Shown in pieces: positions 24,081-31,458 of a stretch of 38,273 nt of DNA. The DNA is taken from contig CADBYI010000018.1 of the NCBI GenBank assembly GCA_902798825.1, positions 1 to 38,273 of the forward strand, given 5' to 3'. The notes beneath the pieces were generated by a model that did not search any database, had not been told where the DNA came from, and saw only the letters and a program-made list of their open reading frames with translations. Each line of letters begins with the position of its first letter. Within the stretch, counting starts at the first letter, position 1. Made by a program: the position numbers and the translations under genes. This stretch comes from an uncultured Eubacteriales bacterium (GTDB lineage: Bacteria; Bacillota; Clostridia; Christensenellales; CAG-138).

Positions 24081-25287
24081 ACAAATCCTTTCCCGTCACG
24101 TCCGCCTGCACCCGGCCGTCTCGGAACCGGAGCACCAGTCCCTGGCCTTTCGCCGTCTCCGCCGCCCGGCGGACGATGCCGTCGTCCCTGTCGTACACCA
24201 GCGCAAAGCCGCGGTCCAAAGCGCCCAGGGGGTCAGCGGCCCTGAGCCGGGCACCCAGGGTAGCGAAGGCGTCCCGCTGCCGCCCGAGCCGTCGCTCTAT
24301 CCCCTCCTCCAACGCCTCCCGGCATTGGTCCAGGCGCTGCTGCTCCTGGGTCAGCCGCTGCTCCGTCAAAAGGCCGCCCCGGCGCCGGATCAGCAGTTCC
24401 AGCCGATCCTTCTTCCGCTCCACCCCGTGCAACAGGGCGGTGCGCAGCCGATCCCGGCTCTCCAGGAGCCGGTCGGAAAGCTTTTCAAGCTCCGGCACCG
24501 CCAGCTCCGCCGCCGCCGAAGGGGTGGGGGCCCGAAGGTCAGCCGCAAAATCCGTCAGTGAAAAATCTATCTCGTGGCCCACGGCGGAAATCACTGGCAG
24601 GCCGCAGTCGTGGACCGCCGCCACCACGATCTCCTCGTTGAAGGCCCACAAATCCTCCAGGGAGCCGCCGCCCCGACCCACGATCAGCACGTCGCAGCGC
24701 CGCTCTTCGTCCGCCTTTCGGATGGCCGCCGCGATCTCCCCGGCCGCCCGCTCCCCCTGGACCGCCACGGAATAGAGGACGATGGGCATGGTGGGGAACC
24801 GGCGGGAGATCACGTTGCGGATATCCTGGATGGCCGCGCCGGTGCCGGAGGTCACCACCCCCACCGCCCGGGGCAGGAAGGGAATGGGTTTTTTCAGGTC
24901 CTCATCGAACCAGCCCCGGCCCTTCAATTCGTCCCGCAGGGCCAAAAACTTTTGATACAGGGCCCCGTCCCCGGTCTTTTCCATGCGCTCGGCATAGACC
25001 TGGAAGGAGCCGTCCCGGCCATACAGGCCCGCCCGCCCCTCGATGCGGACGGACATACCGTCCTTGGGGAAGAAGTTGAGCCGCAGGGCGTTGGGACGAA
25101 ACATGACGCAGCGCACGGAGGCGGCATCGTCCTTCAGGGTGAAATATAGGTGACCGGAGGTGTGGCGCTTGAAGGCGCTGATCTCCCCCGTCACCGTCAG
25201 CTCCCCCATGAAGGGGTCCCGGGAGAGCATCAGATCCACATATTCGTTCAATTCCGACACGGTGAAGACCGGCTTCAGCTCCGTCAT
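24067..25287 (-). CDS. xseA: Exodeoxyribonuclease VII large subunit
   Basis: 406 residues. An N-terminal OB domain (TVTGEISAFKRHTSGHLYFTLKDDAASVRCVMF) precedes the nuclease core (VGVVTSGTGAAIQDIRNVISRRFP, IVGRGGGSLEDLWAFNEE, VISAVGHEIDFSLTDFAAD). A long helical region and a C-terminal beta strand (DGRVQADVTGKDL) complete it. It degrades single-stranded DNA from both ends to oligonucleotides. Its ATG overlaps the TsaD-like gene. Confidence 0.96.
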   Translation of the reverse strand: MTELKPVFTVSELNEYVDLMLSRDPFMGELTVTGEISAFKRHTSGHLYFTLKDDAASVRCVMFRPNALRLNFFPKDGMSVRIEGRAGLYGRDGSFQVYAERMEKTGDGALYQKFLALRDELKGRGWFDEDLKKPIPFLPRAVGVVTSGTGAAIQDIRNVISRRFPTMPIVLYSVAVQGERAAGEIAAAIRKADEERRCDVLIVGRGGGSLEDLWAFNEEIVVAAVHDCGLPVISAVGHEIDFSLTDFAADLRAPTPSAAAELAVPELEKLSDRLLESRDRLRTALLHGVERKKDRLELLIRRRGGLLTEQRLTQEQQRLDQCREALEEGIERRLGRQRDAFATLGARLRAADPLGALDRGFALVYDRDDGIVRRAAETAKGQGLVLRFRDGRVQADVTGKDLYEKE

Positions 25288-26228
25288 TGACCCGCCTCCC
25301 GATCGTATCCCAAAGCCGCCACGCCCACGGCGTTGTCGCTGCTATAGCGGCTTTCGCCGAAGAACAGGGGCAGGCTCGTCCGCTCCCTCAGCAGCTCCCG
25401 CAGCAGGAGGCTGGACGCCACCCCGCCGCACAGGAGCACGGGCCGCTCCCCGTGACGGGCGACGGCGTTGGTCAGCAGCTTCGTCAGGGTCCTGGACAGA
25501 AGATCGTAGACGCCGAAGGCGACTTCCGATGCCGGTTCGCCGGCCTCCCAGGCCCGCTTTGCCGCCGTTTCTGCCCCCGACAGGGAGCAGGTGAGCCCCC
25601 GCACAGAGGCCGGGATGCGAAGTTCGCGCGCCTGTGCCTTTCGGGCCAGAGCTTCCATCTCCTTCCCCGCCGGAAAGCCGCAGCCCAGGAGCACGCCCAC
25701 CCGATCCACCAGTTGGCCCGCGTGCAGGTCCTCGGACCGGCCCAGGGGTTCGATGGAAAAGGAGCCGGGGCCCTTTGTCTCCACCGCCAGAAGGTCCGTG
25801 GTGCCGCCGGACAGGTGGACGGCGTAGAAGGGCGCTTTCATCAGCCCTTCGTTCCCAATGAGGGCGGCGCGGATATGGCCGCTCTGATGATCCAGGGAAA
25901 GAAGGGGCACGCCCAGGGACGCCGCGACAGCCCGGGCCACGCCCATGCCGGTGAGGAACACGGGCATATAGGAATCCTCCCGATCCACGGGTGCCCGGCT
26001 GCAGGCCACCGCCCGGACGCTGCCGGACGGTACCGCGCGAAAGGCCGCCTCCACCAGGGGCGGCAGCTGACGGGTATGCAAAAAAACGCCCTCGGACTGC
26101 CTCAACCCCCTGTCGCCCCTCTGCACGGGAAGAAGGGTCCTCCCGTCATACAGGACGCCGGTTTCGCCGAAGCAGGCGACCGAGGTCGTGTAACAGCTGG
26201 TGTCGATGCCCAGCACGGCCCCCATCAT
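25284..26228 (-). CDS. TsaD/Kae1-like (peptidase M22) paralog
   Basis: 314 residues of ASKHA fold. It opens MMGAVLGIDTSCYTTSVACF and keeps metal-ligand positions of TsaD: a HxxGH (SLDHQSGHIRAAL) and a late SSDNAVG Asp. It has GGTTDLL and LCGGVASS. The segment that is GATYDDAAGEAFDK in true TsaD reads DLHAGQLVDRVGVLLG here. Such shorter TsaD-like proteins are often encoded beside xseA/nusB in Clostridia, separate from genuine tsaD. A role in t6A synthesis is therefore doubtful and the function is unknown. Confidence 0.85.
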   Translation of the reverse strand: MMGAVLGIDTSCYTTSVACFGETGVLYDGRTLLPVQRGDRGLRQSEGVFLHTRQLPPLVEAAFRAVPSGSVRAVACSRAPVDREDSYMPVFLTGMGVARAVAASLGVPLLSLDHQSGHIRAALIGNEGLMKAPFYAVHLSGGTTDLLAVETKGPGSFSIEPLGRSEDLHAGQLVDRVGVLLGCGFPAGKEMEALARKAQARELRIPASVRGLTCSLSGAETAAKRAWEAGEPASEVAFGVYDLLSRTLTKLLTNAVARHGERPVLLCGGVASSLLLRELLRERTSLPLFFGESRYSSDNAVGVAALGYDREAGQ

Positions 26229-26635
26229 TCGTTTTGACGGGCCCGGGCCACGCTCCCCAGTATCCCGTTGATGAAGCCGGGGGACTTCTCCTCCCCGAAC
26301 CGCTTTGCCAGCTCCACCGCCTCGTTGACCGTGGCGCCTACGGGGATCTCGGGCATATACAGCATCTCATAGACCGCCATGCGCAGGATGGTCAAATCCA
26401 CCTTGGCCAGGCGGTTCAGCGCCCAACCCTGAGCATACTGGGCGACGATCTCGTCCAGCTCCTGCTGACGCGCCCGGACGCCGTAGGTCAAATTCTCCAA
26501 AAAGGTCTTGTCGCTGTCCGAGAGGGTATCCGCCTGCTCGCTCTGCTCCAAAACCTCACTCATGGACTCCTCGCCGCCCAGCGAAGCGGCATAGAGCATC
26601 TTCATCGCGATCTCTCGCGCCAGAGAACGATCCAT
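26225..26635 (-). CDS. nusB: Transcription antitermination factor NusB
   Basis: 136 residues, all-helical. MDRSLAREIAMKMLYAA, a central DLTILRMAVYEMLY and IPVGATVNEAVELAKRFGEEKSPGFINGIL are the family blocks. It binds boxA RNA with S10 to form the rRNA antitermination complex. I place the start at the ATG (26635) with AAAGG 6 nt upstream; a TTG two codons earlier is possible. Coupled to the TsaD-like gene (ATGATG). Confidence 0.95.
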   Translation of the reverse strand: MDRSLAREIAMKMLYAASLGGEESMSEVLEQSEQADTLSDSDKTFLENLTYGVRARQQELDEIVAQYAQGWALNRLAKVDLTILRMAVYEMLYMPEIPVGATVNEAVELAKRFGEEKSPGFINGILGSVARARQNE

Positions 26636-26644
26636 ATCCAACCT

Positions 26645-26866
26645 TTACCTTTTTTGAAATAAAGCGGCGAAAAACGCCTTTACCTGGGGCCAGCCGCCCC
26701 TGTCTAGCAGGGTGCCGATGAGCACGCCCAGGGCCACCAGGGCCGCCAGCAAAAGGGTCCGCCAAAAGCCGATGCAGAGGAAGAGGATCCCCAGCACCAG
26801 GGCGGCCACCGCCAAAATGGAGAGCCACTTATGCTCCCCGTAAAACTGTTTCAGCCATTCCTTCAT
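26645..26866 (-). CDS. DUF2273 small membrane protein
   Basis: 73 residues with two adjacent hydrophobic helices (about 16-34 and 37-50) and the pattern FLCIGFWRTLLLAALVALGVLIGTLLDRG. DUF2273 proteins occur with AmaP and Asp23-type proteins, as here. Probable part of the membrane attachment of Asp23. AAAGGA precedes the start. Confidence 0.9.
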   Translation of the reverse strand: MKEWLKQFYGEHKWLSILAVAALVLGILFLCIGFWRTLLLAALVALGVLIGTLLDRGGWPQVKAFFAALFQKR

Positions 26867-26878
26867 AGTCTATTTCCT

Positions 26879-27433
26879 TTATGAATCTCCACCGGGCAGC
26901 AGCTGTATGGGCGGCTCCTTTGGCTTGTCCCCCTCCGCGGCGGCCTCCACCAGGATGCTGACCTTGCCCACGCGGATGCCCGTCATCTCCAGGATACGCT
27001 CCTTCAACCGGGCTTGGAGCAGGCTGGCCAGCGGGGCCACCGCCACACCCGGATGGAGCGCCAGCTCCAGCTCCACATCCACCCCGTCCGCGCCGCGCTT
27101 CACCGCGGTCCGGCAGGAGCGGACGCCTTCGGTATCCTGGGCGACCTTTTTGGTCATGTCCCGAAGCACATCCAGCGTCACATAGGCGCTGCCGTTTTCG
27201 CCCTCGTCGATCAGGGCTGCCTCGCCCTTTTCCCGTTTGCGGGTCCCGCAGCGAATAAGGAGCAGAAGGGCAGCGGCAATGCCGAGGAGGGCCAACGCAC
27301 CCCCACCGATCCGCACCCCGGGGACCTGCAGCCAGGCAAGGCCAGGAACGAGGATCAGCAGAAGGAGCAACAGGCTCATGAGCATGGACGCTATGGAGAG
27401 CACCCAAAGCGACAGGCGGTCCAACAGCTTCAT
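26879..27433 (-). CDS. amaP: Alkaline shock response membrane anchor protein AmaP
   Basis: 184 residues. Two membrane helices in a hairpin (about 10-32 and 42-60) are followed by a cytosolic Asp23-like alpha/beta domain. That domain includes TLDVLRDMTKKVAQDTEGV, VDVELELALHPGVAVAPLA and LKERILEMTGIRVGKVSILVEA. AmaP tethers Asp23 to the membrane in staphylococci. Order Asp23-AmaP-DUF2273 is the usual one. Confidence 0.92.
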   Translation of the reverse strand: MKLLDRLSLWVLSIASMLMSLLLLLLILVPGLAWLQVPGVRIGGGALALLGIAAALLLLIRCGTRKREKGEAALIDEGENGSAYVTLDVLRDMTKKVAQDTEGVRSCRTAVKRGADGVDVELELALHPGVAVAPLASLLQARLKERILEMTGIRVGKVSILVEAAAEGDKPKEPPIQLLPGGDS

Positions 27434-27503
27434 AGCTTTCTTCCCTTCTCAACCGGCAGGAGCCCGCGCCATAGGCGGGCTCCGCCGGAATGCTGGTATA
27501 CGA

Positions 27504-27962
27504 TCACTTCACCCGGGGGGCAGGCGCGGGCTCGGGCTCCGGCTCCGGCTCCGGCTCGGGAGCAGGGGCAGGGGCGGGAGCAGGCGCAGGCTCTTCCTTC
27601 TTTTCGGGCTCGAAGTAGATGCTGTTCACGTTGACGTTGACCTCCACCACCCGAAGACCGGTCATGGTCTCGATGGCGTTCTTGATCTCCTCCTGAACCT
27701 TCTGGGCCACCGCCTGAATGCGATAGCCGTATTTTACTACGATGGTGATATCGCAGGCGCACTCCTCGGTGCCGACCTCGACCTTTACGCCCTTGGTGTA
27801 GTTCTTTTTGCCCAGCATCTCGCTGATGCTGGTGGAACCGATCAAGGCATGAACGCCCTCCACCTCACCGGCTGCCAGAAACGCAATGGTCGCCACCACG
27901 TCCTCGGCAAATACGATCTTTCCGCCCTGGTTGACTTCAATGTTGGTATCGACTTCGCTCAT
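27504..27962 (-). CDS. Asp23/Gls24 family envelope stress protein with Pro-Ala/Pro-Glu tail
   Basis: 152 residues; start ATG at 27962 after AAGGAGG. Residues 1-120 form the Asp23 domain (GKIVFAEDVVATIAFLAAGEVEGVHAL, CDITIVVKYGYRIQAVAQKVQEEIKNAIE, LRVVEVNVNVNSIYF). The tail alternates Pro with Ala or Glu for about 25 residues and ends APRVK. The PE part is encoded by a hexanucleotide repeat. It is first in a ten-gene unit running to tlyA and has its own promoter with an overlapping inverted repeat. Confidence 0.93.
   Translation of the reverse strand: MSEVDTNIEVNQGGKIVFAEDVVATIAFLAAGEVEGVHALIGSTSISEMLGKKNYTKGVKVEVGTEECACDITIVVKYGYRIQAVAQKVQEEIKNAIETMTGLRVVEVNVNVNSIYFEPEKKEEPAPAPAPAPAPEPEPEPEPEPAPAPRVK
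27529..27558 (-). repeat. Hexanucleotide repeat coding for the Pro-Glu tail of the Asp23 protein
   Basis: Five in-frame units GGCTCG/GGCTCC (plus strand) give alternating Pro and Glu. Unit gain or loss would change tail length without frameshift. Confidence 0.8.
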
Positions 27963-27992
27963 TGTGTTGACCTCCTTGTGGATTTTGGACAC

Positions 27993-28017
27993 GTTGGTAC
28001 GGTAGTAGTATACCAAC
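27993..28017. promoter_or_regulatory. Inverted repeat over the Asp23 promoter, candidate operator
   Basis: GTTGGTA (27993-27999) and TACCAAC (28011-28017) are exact inverted copies with an 11-bp spacer that contains the start-proximal side of the -10. Position fits repressor binding; the regulator is unknown. Confidence 0.5.
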
Positions 28018-28035
28018 TTCCGACGAAAAAGGCAA
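28007..28035 (-). promoter_or_regulatory. Promoter of the Asp23-to-tlyA operon
   Basis: TTGCCT (28030-28035), 17 bp, TATACT (28007-28012) preceded by TGG (extended -10). It begins 5 bp after the spoIIIAH stop codon. Confidence 0.8.
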
Positions 28036-28039
28036 CCCG

Positions 28040-28561
28040 TTATTGCGCGGTTGACACCTTGATATTTTCTGCCGTTTCCCCCGTTTCCCGCAGGACGATG
28101 TCCAGGATCTGGGCCACCTGTTCGTCGGTCAGGGCGTCGGCATCCACGATCACGTTCACGGACCCGTTGTGCATGGACACGATCACCTCCTCAAAGCCCT
28201 TGGCGCGGATGAGGTTCTCCGTGTTCAGCTCCGACTCCATGCAGCCCACCAGCGTCATCTTCTGCTTTTGGGCCTCGGAAAGGGTGACCTCGTCCCCGCC
28301 CTGGGCCACGATGGCGTCCAGATAGGCCAGTTCCTGGGTCCGCACGCTGTCCCGTTCGCTGCGATAGATGTCGAAGAAGCTGCCCTGGGGTCCGGTGGCC
28401 GCCACGCTGACGGCCGTGGCCTCTGCCCCGATCAGCCCCTCGCCCGTTCGGTTCATGATGACGTTGGCGGCCACGGCGGCCAGAAGCAGCAAGCCCACGC
28501 CCAGCAAAGTCACGGTGCGCCGATTCAGCAGTTTCCTCACGTTTTGGATCGATGGTCTCAT
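28040..28561 (-). CDS. spoIIIAH: Stage III sporulation protein AH
   Basis: 173 residues. One N-terminal membrane helix (TVTLLGVGLLLLAAVAANVIM) is followed by a helix with FFDIYRSERDSVRTQELAYLDAI and a ring-building motif domain (GFEEVIVSMHNGSVNVIVDADALTDEQVAQILDIV). In the family this extracellular domain meets SpoIIQ from the forespore to form the channel. AAGGAGG precedes the ATG. Last gene of the operon. Confidence 0.95.
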   Translation of the reverse strand: MRPSIQNVRKLLNRRTVTLLGVGLLLLAAVAANVIMNRTGEGLIGAEATAVSVAATGPQGSFFDIYRSERDSVRTQELAYLDAIVAQGGDEVTLSEAQKQKMTLVGCMESELNTENLIRAKGFEEVIVSMHNGSVNVIVDADALTDEQVAQILDIVLRETGETAENIKVSTAQ

Positions 28562-28619
28562 GTTTTTTCCTCCTTATCGAATGCTGTCGTATTTGGGGAT
28601 ATGGGTTCCACGGTCAATT

Positions 28620-29171
28620 CTATGACGGATAGTTCATTTCAAATACCTCTATACAGGAAAGGGGAATGCCCGTCACCGCCTGGACCGCCCGCTGCAGGCT
28701 CAGCCGCACGGCAGGGTCCGCCGCCCCCTGCGCCACCACGATGACGCCCCGTATCTCCGGCTCCTTCTCCACCAGGATGATGGGGCTTTGACCGCCTTCG
28801 CCGGAGACGGTGGCGGGCTGTCGCATCTGCCGGGACTGCTCGCTTCTGGTTGTCGCGGCGCCGCCGGAGGTCTCCGACACGCTTTCGTCCACGGTGCTGA
28901 CGGTGGCGGCCACCCGTTCCCCCGCCGTGGAATAGGTGACGAGGACCCGCACCCGGCCCGCGCCGCGAAGGGTGCTCAATATGTCCTCCAGGCGGGATTC
29001 CAGGGATACTTCCCCCTCCGTGGGCCCGTCCCGGGGCGAAGCAGGGAACCAGCCGTCGCCCACGCCATAGAGGAAAAGGGCCAGCAAGAGCAGCGTCCCA
29101 TACAGGGCCGGAAGGAAAAAGCGCCGGCCCCGCAGCCGCGCAAAGGCGCCTTTGATCCATCCCCCGTCCAT
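28620..29171 (-). CDS. spoIIIAG: Stage III sporulation protein AG
   Basis: 183 residues. A basic N-terminus and a membrane helix (FFLPALYGTLLLLALFLYGVG) precede the ring-building domain: SLESRLEDILSTLRGAGRVRVLVTYST, then EKEPEIRGVIVVAQGAADPAVRLSLQRAVQAVTGIP. SpoIIIAG forms the large oligomeric ring in the intermembrane space. The start sits 4 nt after the spoIIIAF stop, which overlaps the ribosome-binding site GGAGGA. Ends in TAG. Confidence 0.94.
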   Translation of the reverse strand: MDGGWIKGAFARLRGRRFFLPALYGTLLLLALFLYGVGDGWFPASPRDGPTEGEVSLESRLEDILSTLRGAGRVRVLVTYSTAGERVAATVSTVDESVSETSGGAATTRSEQSRQMRQPATVSGEGGQSPIILVEKEPEIRGVIVVAQGAADPAVRLSLQRAVQAVTGIPLSCIEVFEMNYPS

Positions 29172-29174
29172 GGC

Positions 29175-29327
29175 TCATCCTCCCTTCAGCGCCTGCCACA
29201 ACAGGCGCATGCATTCCAGCAGATAGCAGACGGACACGGCCCGCCGCCCCGCAGCCCCCGCGGCGCCGGAGGGGAACAGCAGCAGAATGAGGCCCGTGAC
29301 CCCGCCGCAGACGCAAAGGGCCGTCAT
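29175..29327 (-). CDS. spoIIIAF: SpoIIIAF-like protein reduced to its two membrane helices
   Basis: A 50-residue frame between spoIIIAE and spoIIIAG, in the slot of spoIIIAF: MTALCVCGGVTGLILLLFPS, then RRAVSVCYLLECMRLLWQAL. It has its own ribosome-binding site (GAGGGAAGG) and 8-bp and 3-bp gaps to its neighbours. SpoIIIAF elsewhere is roughly 170-210 residues with two N-terminal helices and a soluble ring-building domain. Here only the helices remain. No remnant of the soluble domain can lie in the 3-bp gap, so the loss is clean. Identity rests on position, size of the membrane part and topology. Confidence 0.7.
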   Translation of the reverse strand: MTALCVCGGVTGLILLLFPSGAAGAAGRRAVSVCYLLECMRLLWQALKGG

Positions 29328-29335
29328 GCCTTCCC

Positions 29336-30400
29336 TCACAGGCTCCCTCCCAACAGGCCCGCCGCCCCGCCCAGGGCCACGCACAGCATGGCCCCCGCGG
29401 CCAGGATCAGAGCACCCAGGACTATCAGCATCTCCCCCAGGGCGGAAAGCATGGTCCCCATCTCCCGCTGCTCCAGGGGGACCAGCAGGGACGAGGCCGC
29501 TTTGAGGCCGAAGCCGTGAAGAAACAGTGACCCCGCGGGGCCCGCCGCCTGGGCAACGACCAGCAGCGCCCCGGTCCGGCCCAGCGCCCCCTTCACCAGG
29601 CCCAGGCAGGCAGCCGCCGTGCCCAGGGAGTCCGACACGATGGAGCCCACCAGGGGCAGGCTCCCCGCCGCCACCTTGCCGGAGCGCAGCAGCAGCGTAT
29701 CCATGTTGGCCGCTCCGGCGCCCATGAGGCCGGCCAAAACCATATACCCTATGCAAAGGATGCGGATGCCCCAGCGGACCAGGGCAAACAGCAGCCGGGA
29801 GACGACGGAAAGGACGCCATCCCCCATCAGGTCCGCCGCCCGCAGGACCCCCGCCGACAGGGCAAGGGGCAGGAGGCTCCCCTCCATCCACCGCAGGCAG
29901 CCGGACAGCAGCAGCTCCCCCACCGTCCCCAGGCAGGCCGCGCTCTGGGGGCTGCCCAGCAGGAGCAGGGCCCCGGTCATCAAGGGCACGAGCCCCTCCG
30001 CCAGGGACGACAGGCCCCGAAGACAGCCGATCCCCCGCCGGATCAGGGGCAGCAGCCGCACCAGCAGCACCGCCGAAAGGCCCACGGACAACACCCGGCG
30101 GGCGGGCAGGCTGGGGCCGTCCAGCACGGTTTCCAGCAGCGCCCCCAGCACGCCGGTGACGAGGGAAACGACGCACAGGGCCACTGCGCCGTTCCATTCT
30201 CCGAGCCCCCTTTCCTTCAGCCAGGCAAGGAGCCGCCCCGCGTCCCAGCTTTCCGTCTGCTCCATGCGGGAAAACAGGTCGTCCCAGGCCGCAAGGTCCA
30301 CCGCTTCCAGCACATCCTCCACCTCCGCTGGCGGCGGGGTGGCCCCGGTGTCAGGGGACAGCGGAGACAGAAGCAGCAGCCCCGAAAGCAGGAGCGCCAT
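29336..30400 (-). CDS. spoIIIAE: Stage III sporulation protein AE
   Basis: 354 residues with a signal-like N-terminus (MALLLSGLLLLSPLSPD), a soluble segment to about 60 and about eight membrane helices. GSIVSDSLGTAAACLGLVKGALGRTGALLVV matches the conserved core of SpoIIIAE. It is the multi-pass membrane component of the SpoIIIA complex. The ATG overlaps the spoIIIAD stop (TGATG). Confidence 0.93.
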   Translation of the reverse strand: MALLLSGLLLLSPLSPDTGATPPPAEVEDVLEAVDLAAWDDLFSRMEQTESWDAGRLLAWLKERGLGEWNGAVALCVVSLVTGVLGALLETVLDGPSLPARRVLSVGLSAVLLVRLLPLIRRGIGCLRGLSSLAEGLVPLMTGALLLLGSPQSAACLGTVGELLLSGCLRWMEGSLLPLALSAGVLRAADLMGDGVLSVVSRLLFALVRWGIRILCIGYMVLAGLMGAGAANMDTLLLRSGKVAAGSLPLVGSIVSDSLGTAAACLGLVKGALGRTGALLVVAQAAGPAGSLFLHGFGLKAASSLLVPLEQREMGTMLSALGEMLIVLGALILAAGAMLCVALGGAAGLLGGSL

Positions 30401-30795
30401 CACGGGCCGATCTCCCCGAGCACCGTTTGGGCGGAGGTAAGTACCTCTCGCACCGCCGGCAGGGCCGCACACAGGATCAGGACCCGGCCGCAGAGCTCCA
30501 CCTTCAGGGCGATGTTCCCCTGGCCGCCGTCCCTGGCGATGCGGCTGCCCGCCTCCGTCAGACAGGCAAGGCCCAATATGCGGACCACCCGCCCCAGATA
30601 TGCCGAGGAGAGGCCGTCTCCCGCCAGCTCCCGGATGGCGGTCTCCAGCTCCCCCGCCTCCCCCAAAAGCAGCATCAGCAGCAGACAGCCCGTGGCGATG
30701 CCCGTCAGCAGGCCGTAGCCGCCGTTGTGCCGGGAAAGGGTCACGGCAAGGATCGTCCCCGCGACCCCGATGCCCAGGACGCGCACCATCTCCAT
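30400..30795 (-). CDS. spoIIIAD: Stage III sporulation protein AD
   Basis: 131 residues with four hydrophobic helices. RVLGIGVAGTILAVTLSRHNGGYGLLTGIATG and the C-terminal IALKVELCGRVLILCAALPAVREVL are typical of SpoIIIAD. AGGGAGG precedes the start. Located 13 bp after spoIIIAC. Confidence 0.94.
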   Translation of the reverse strand: MEMVRVLGIGVAGTILAVTLSRHNGGYGLLTGIATGCLLLMLLLGEAGELETAIRELAGDGLSSAYLGRVVRILGLACLTEAGSRIARDGGQGNIALKVELCGRVLILCAALPAVREVLTSAQTVLGEIGP

Positions 30796-30808
30796 GATGA
30801 CCTCCCTT

Positions 30809-31006
30809 CTAATACAGAGAAAACACCCGCCGGATGGTCTCCATGAGGGAGGAGACCGTTTCCAGCACCAGGAGCGTGCCGATGGCCAGACCCACCACCG
30901 CTACCAGGGCCGCCAGCTCCTCCCGACCGCTCTGTTTGAGCAGGTTCATGATCACCGACACCAGCAGTCCCAGGCCCGCGATCTTGATGAGTATCTCGAT
31001 CTGCAT
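30809..31006 (-). CDS. spoIIIAC: Stage III sporulation protein AC
   Basis: 65 residues, two membrane helices: MQIEILIKIAGLGLLVSVIMNLLKQSGREE followed by ALVAVVGLAIGTLLVLETVSSL, a near-complete match to the family pattern. The start is 2 nt after the spoIIIAB stop. Confidence 0.95.
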   Translation of the reverse strand: MQIEILIKIAGLGLLVSVIMNLLKQSGREELAALVAVVGLAIGTLLVLETVSSLMETIRRVFSLY

Positions 31007-31008
31007 GC

Positions 31009-31458
31009 TTACAGGACCAGGAGCAAGGCCGCCACGCCGCCCAGATACCCAACGGACCGGTAGACCTGGCCCTTATGGAGGAGCTCCCCATGGGTCTGCT
31101 CCCGTTCCCCCTGCAGCAGCGTCAGCAGGGCGTCCCGCTCCGCCCGCAATGTCTCCAGGGACCGGCTTCGGGACCGAGCGTAGGCCGAAAGGGCCGCCAG
31201 CTCCCGATCCGTCAGCAGGGGCAGCTGCGGGGGCTTTCCATTCAGCAGCGTCAACAGCTGCTCCCGCTCCGGCGAAGGAGGGCACAGAAGCAGCCCCTCG
31301 CGGAAGGAGACGAGGCCCGTCAGCTGTCTGTCGCCGATCTCCCGAATAAGATCACACAGCCGGGCCAGGCACCGCTCCCGCCCCGCCAGGCGTCGGGCCC
31401 GTCCTTCGCCCGCCAGCGCGCACAGCAGAAACAGCAGGGCGCCCGCCATCAGCTTCAC
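31009..31458 (-). CDS. spoIIIAB: Stage III sporulation protein AB
   Basis: 149 residues. An N-terminal helix (KLMAGALLFLLCALAGEG), a helical soluble middle (LCDLIREIGDRQLTG ...) and a C-terminal membrane helix (RSVGYLGGVAALLLVL) match SpoIIIAB, which resembles type II secretion protein GspF. Start overlaps the spoIIIAA stop by 4 nt. Confidence 0.93.
   Translation of the reverse strand: MKLMAGALLFLLCALAGEGRARRLAGRERCLARLCDLIREIGDRQLTGLVSFREGLLLCPPSPEREQLLTLLNGKPPQLPLLTDRELAALSAYARSRSRSLETLRAERDALLTLLQGEREQTHGELLHKGQVYRSVGYLGGVAALLLVL

Noticed and set aside
29175..30197. A 340-codon frame covering the end of spoIIIAE
   Set aside because: Only its last 50 codons, after the spoIIIAE stop, look real (SpoIIIAF-like membrane helices); the rest is an out-of-frame shadow of spoIIIAE.
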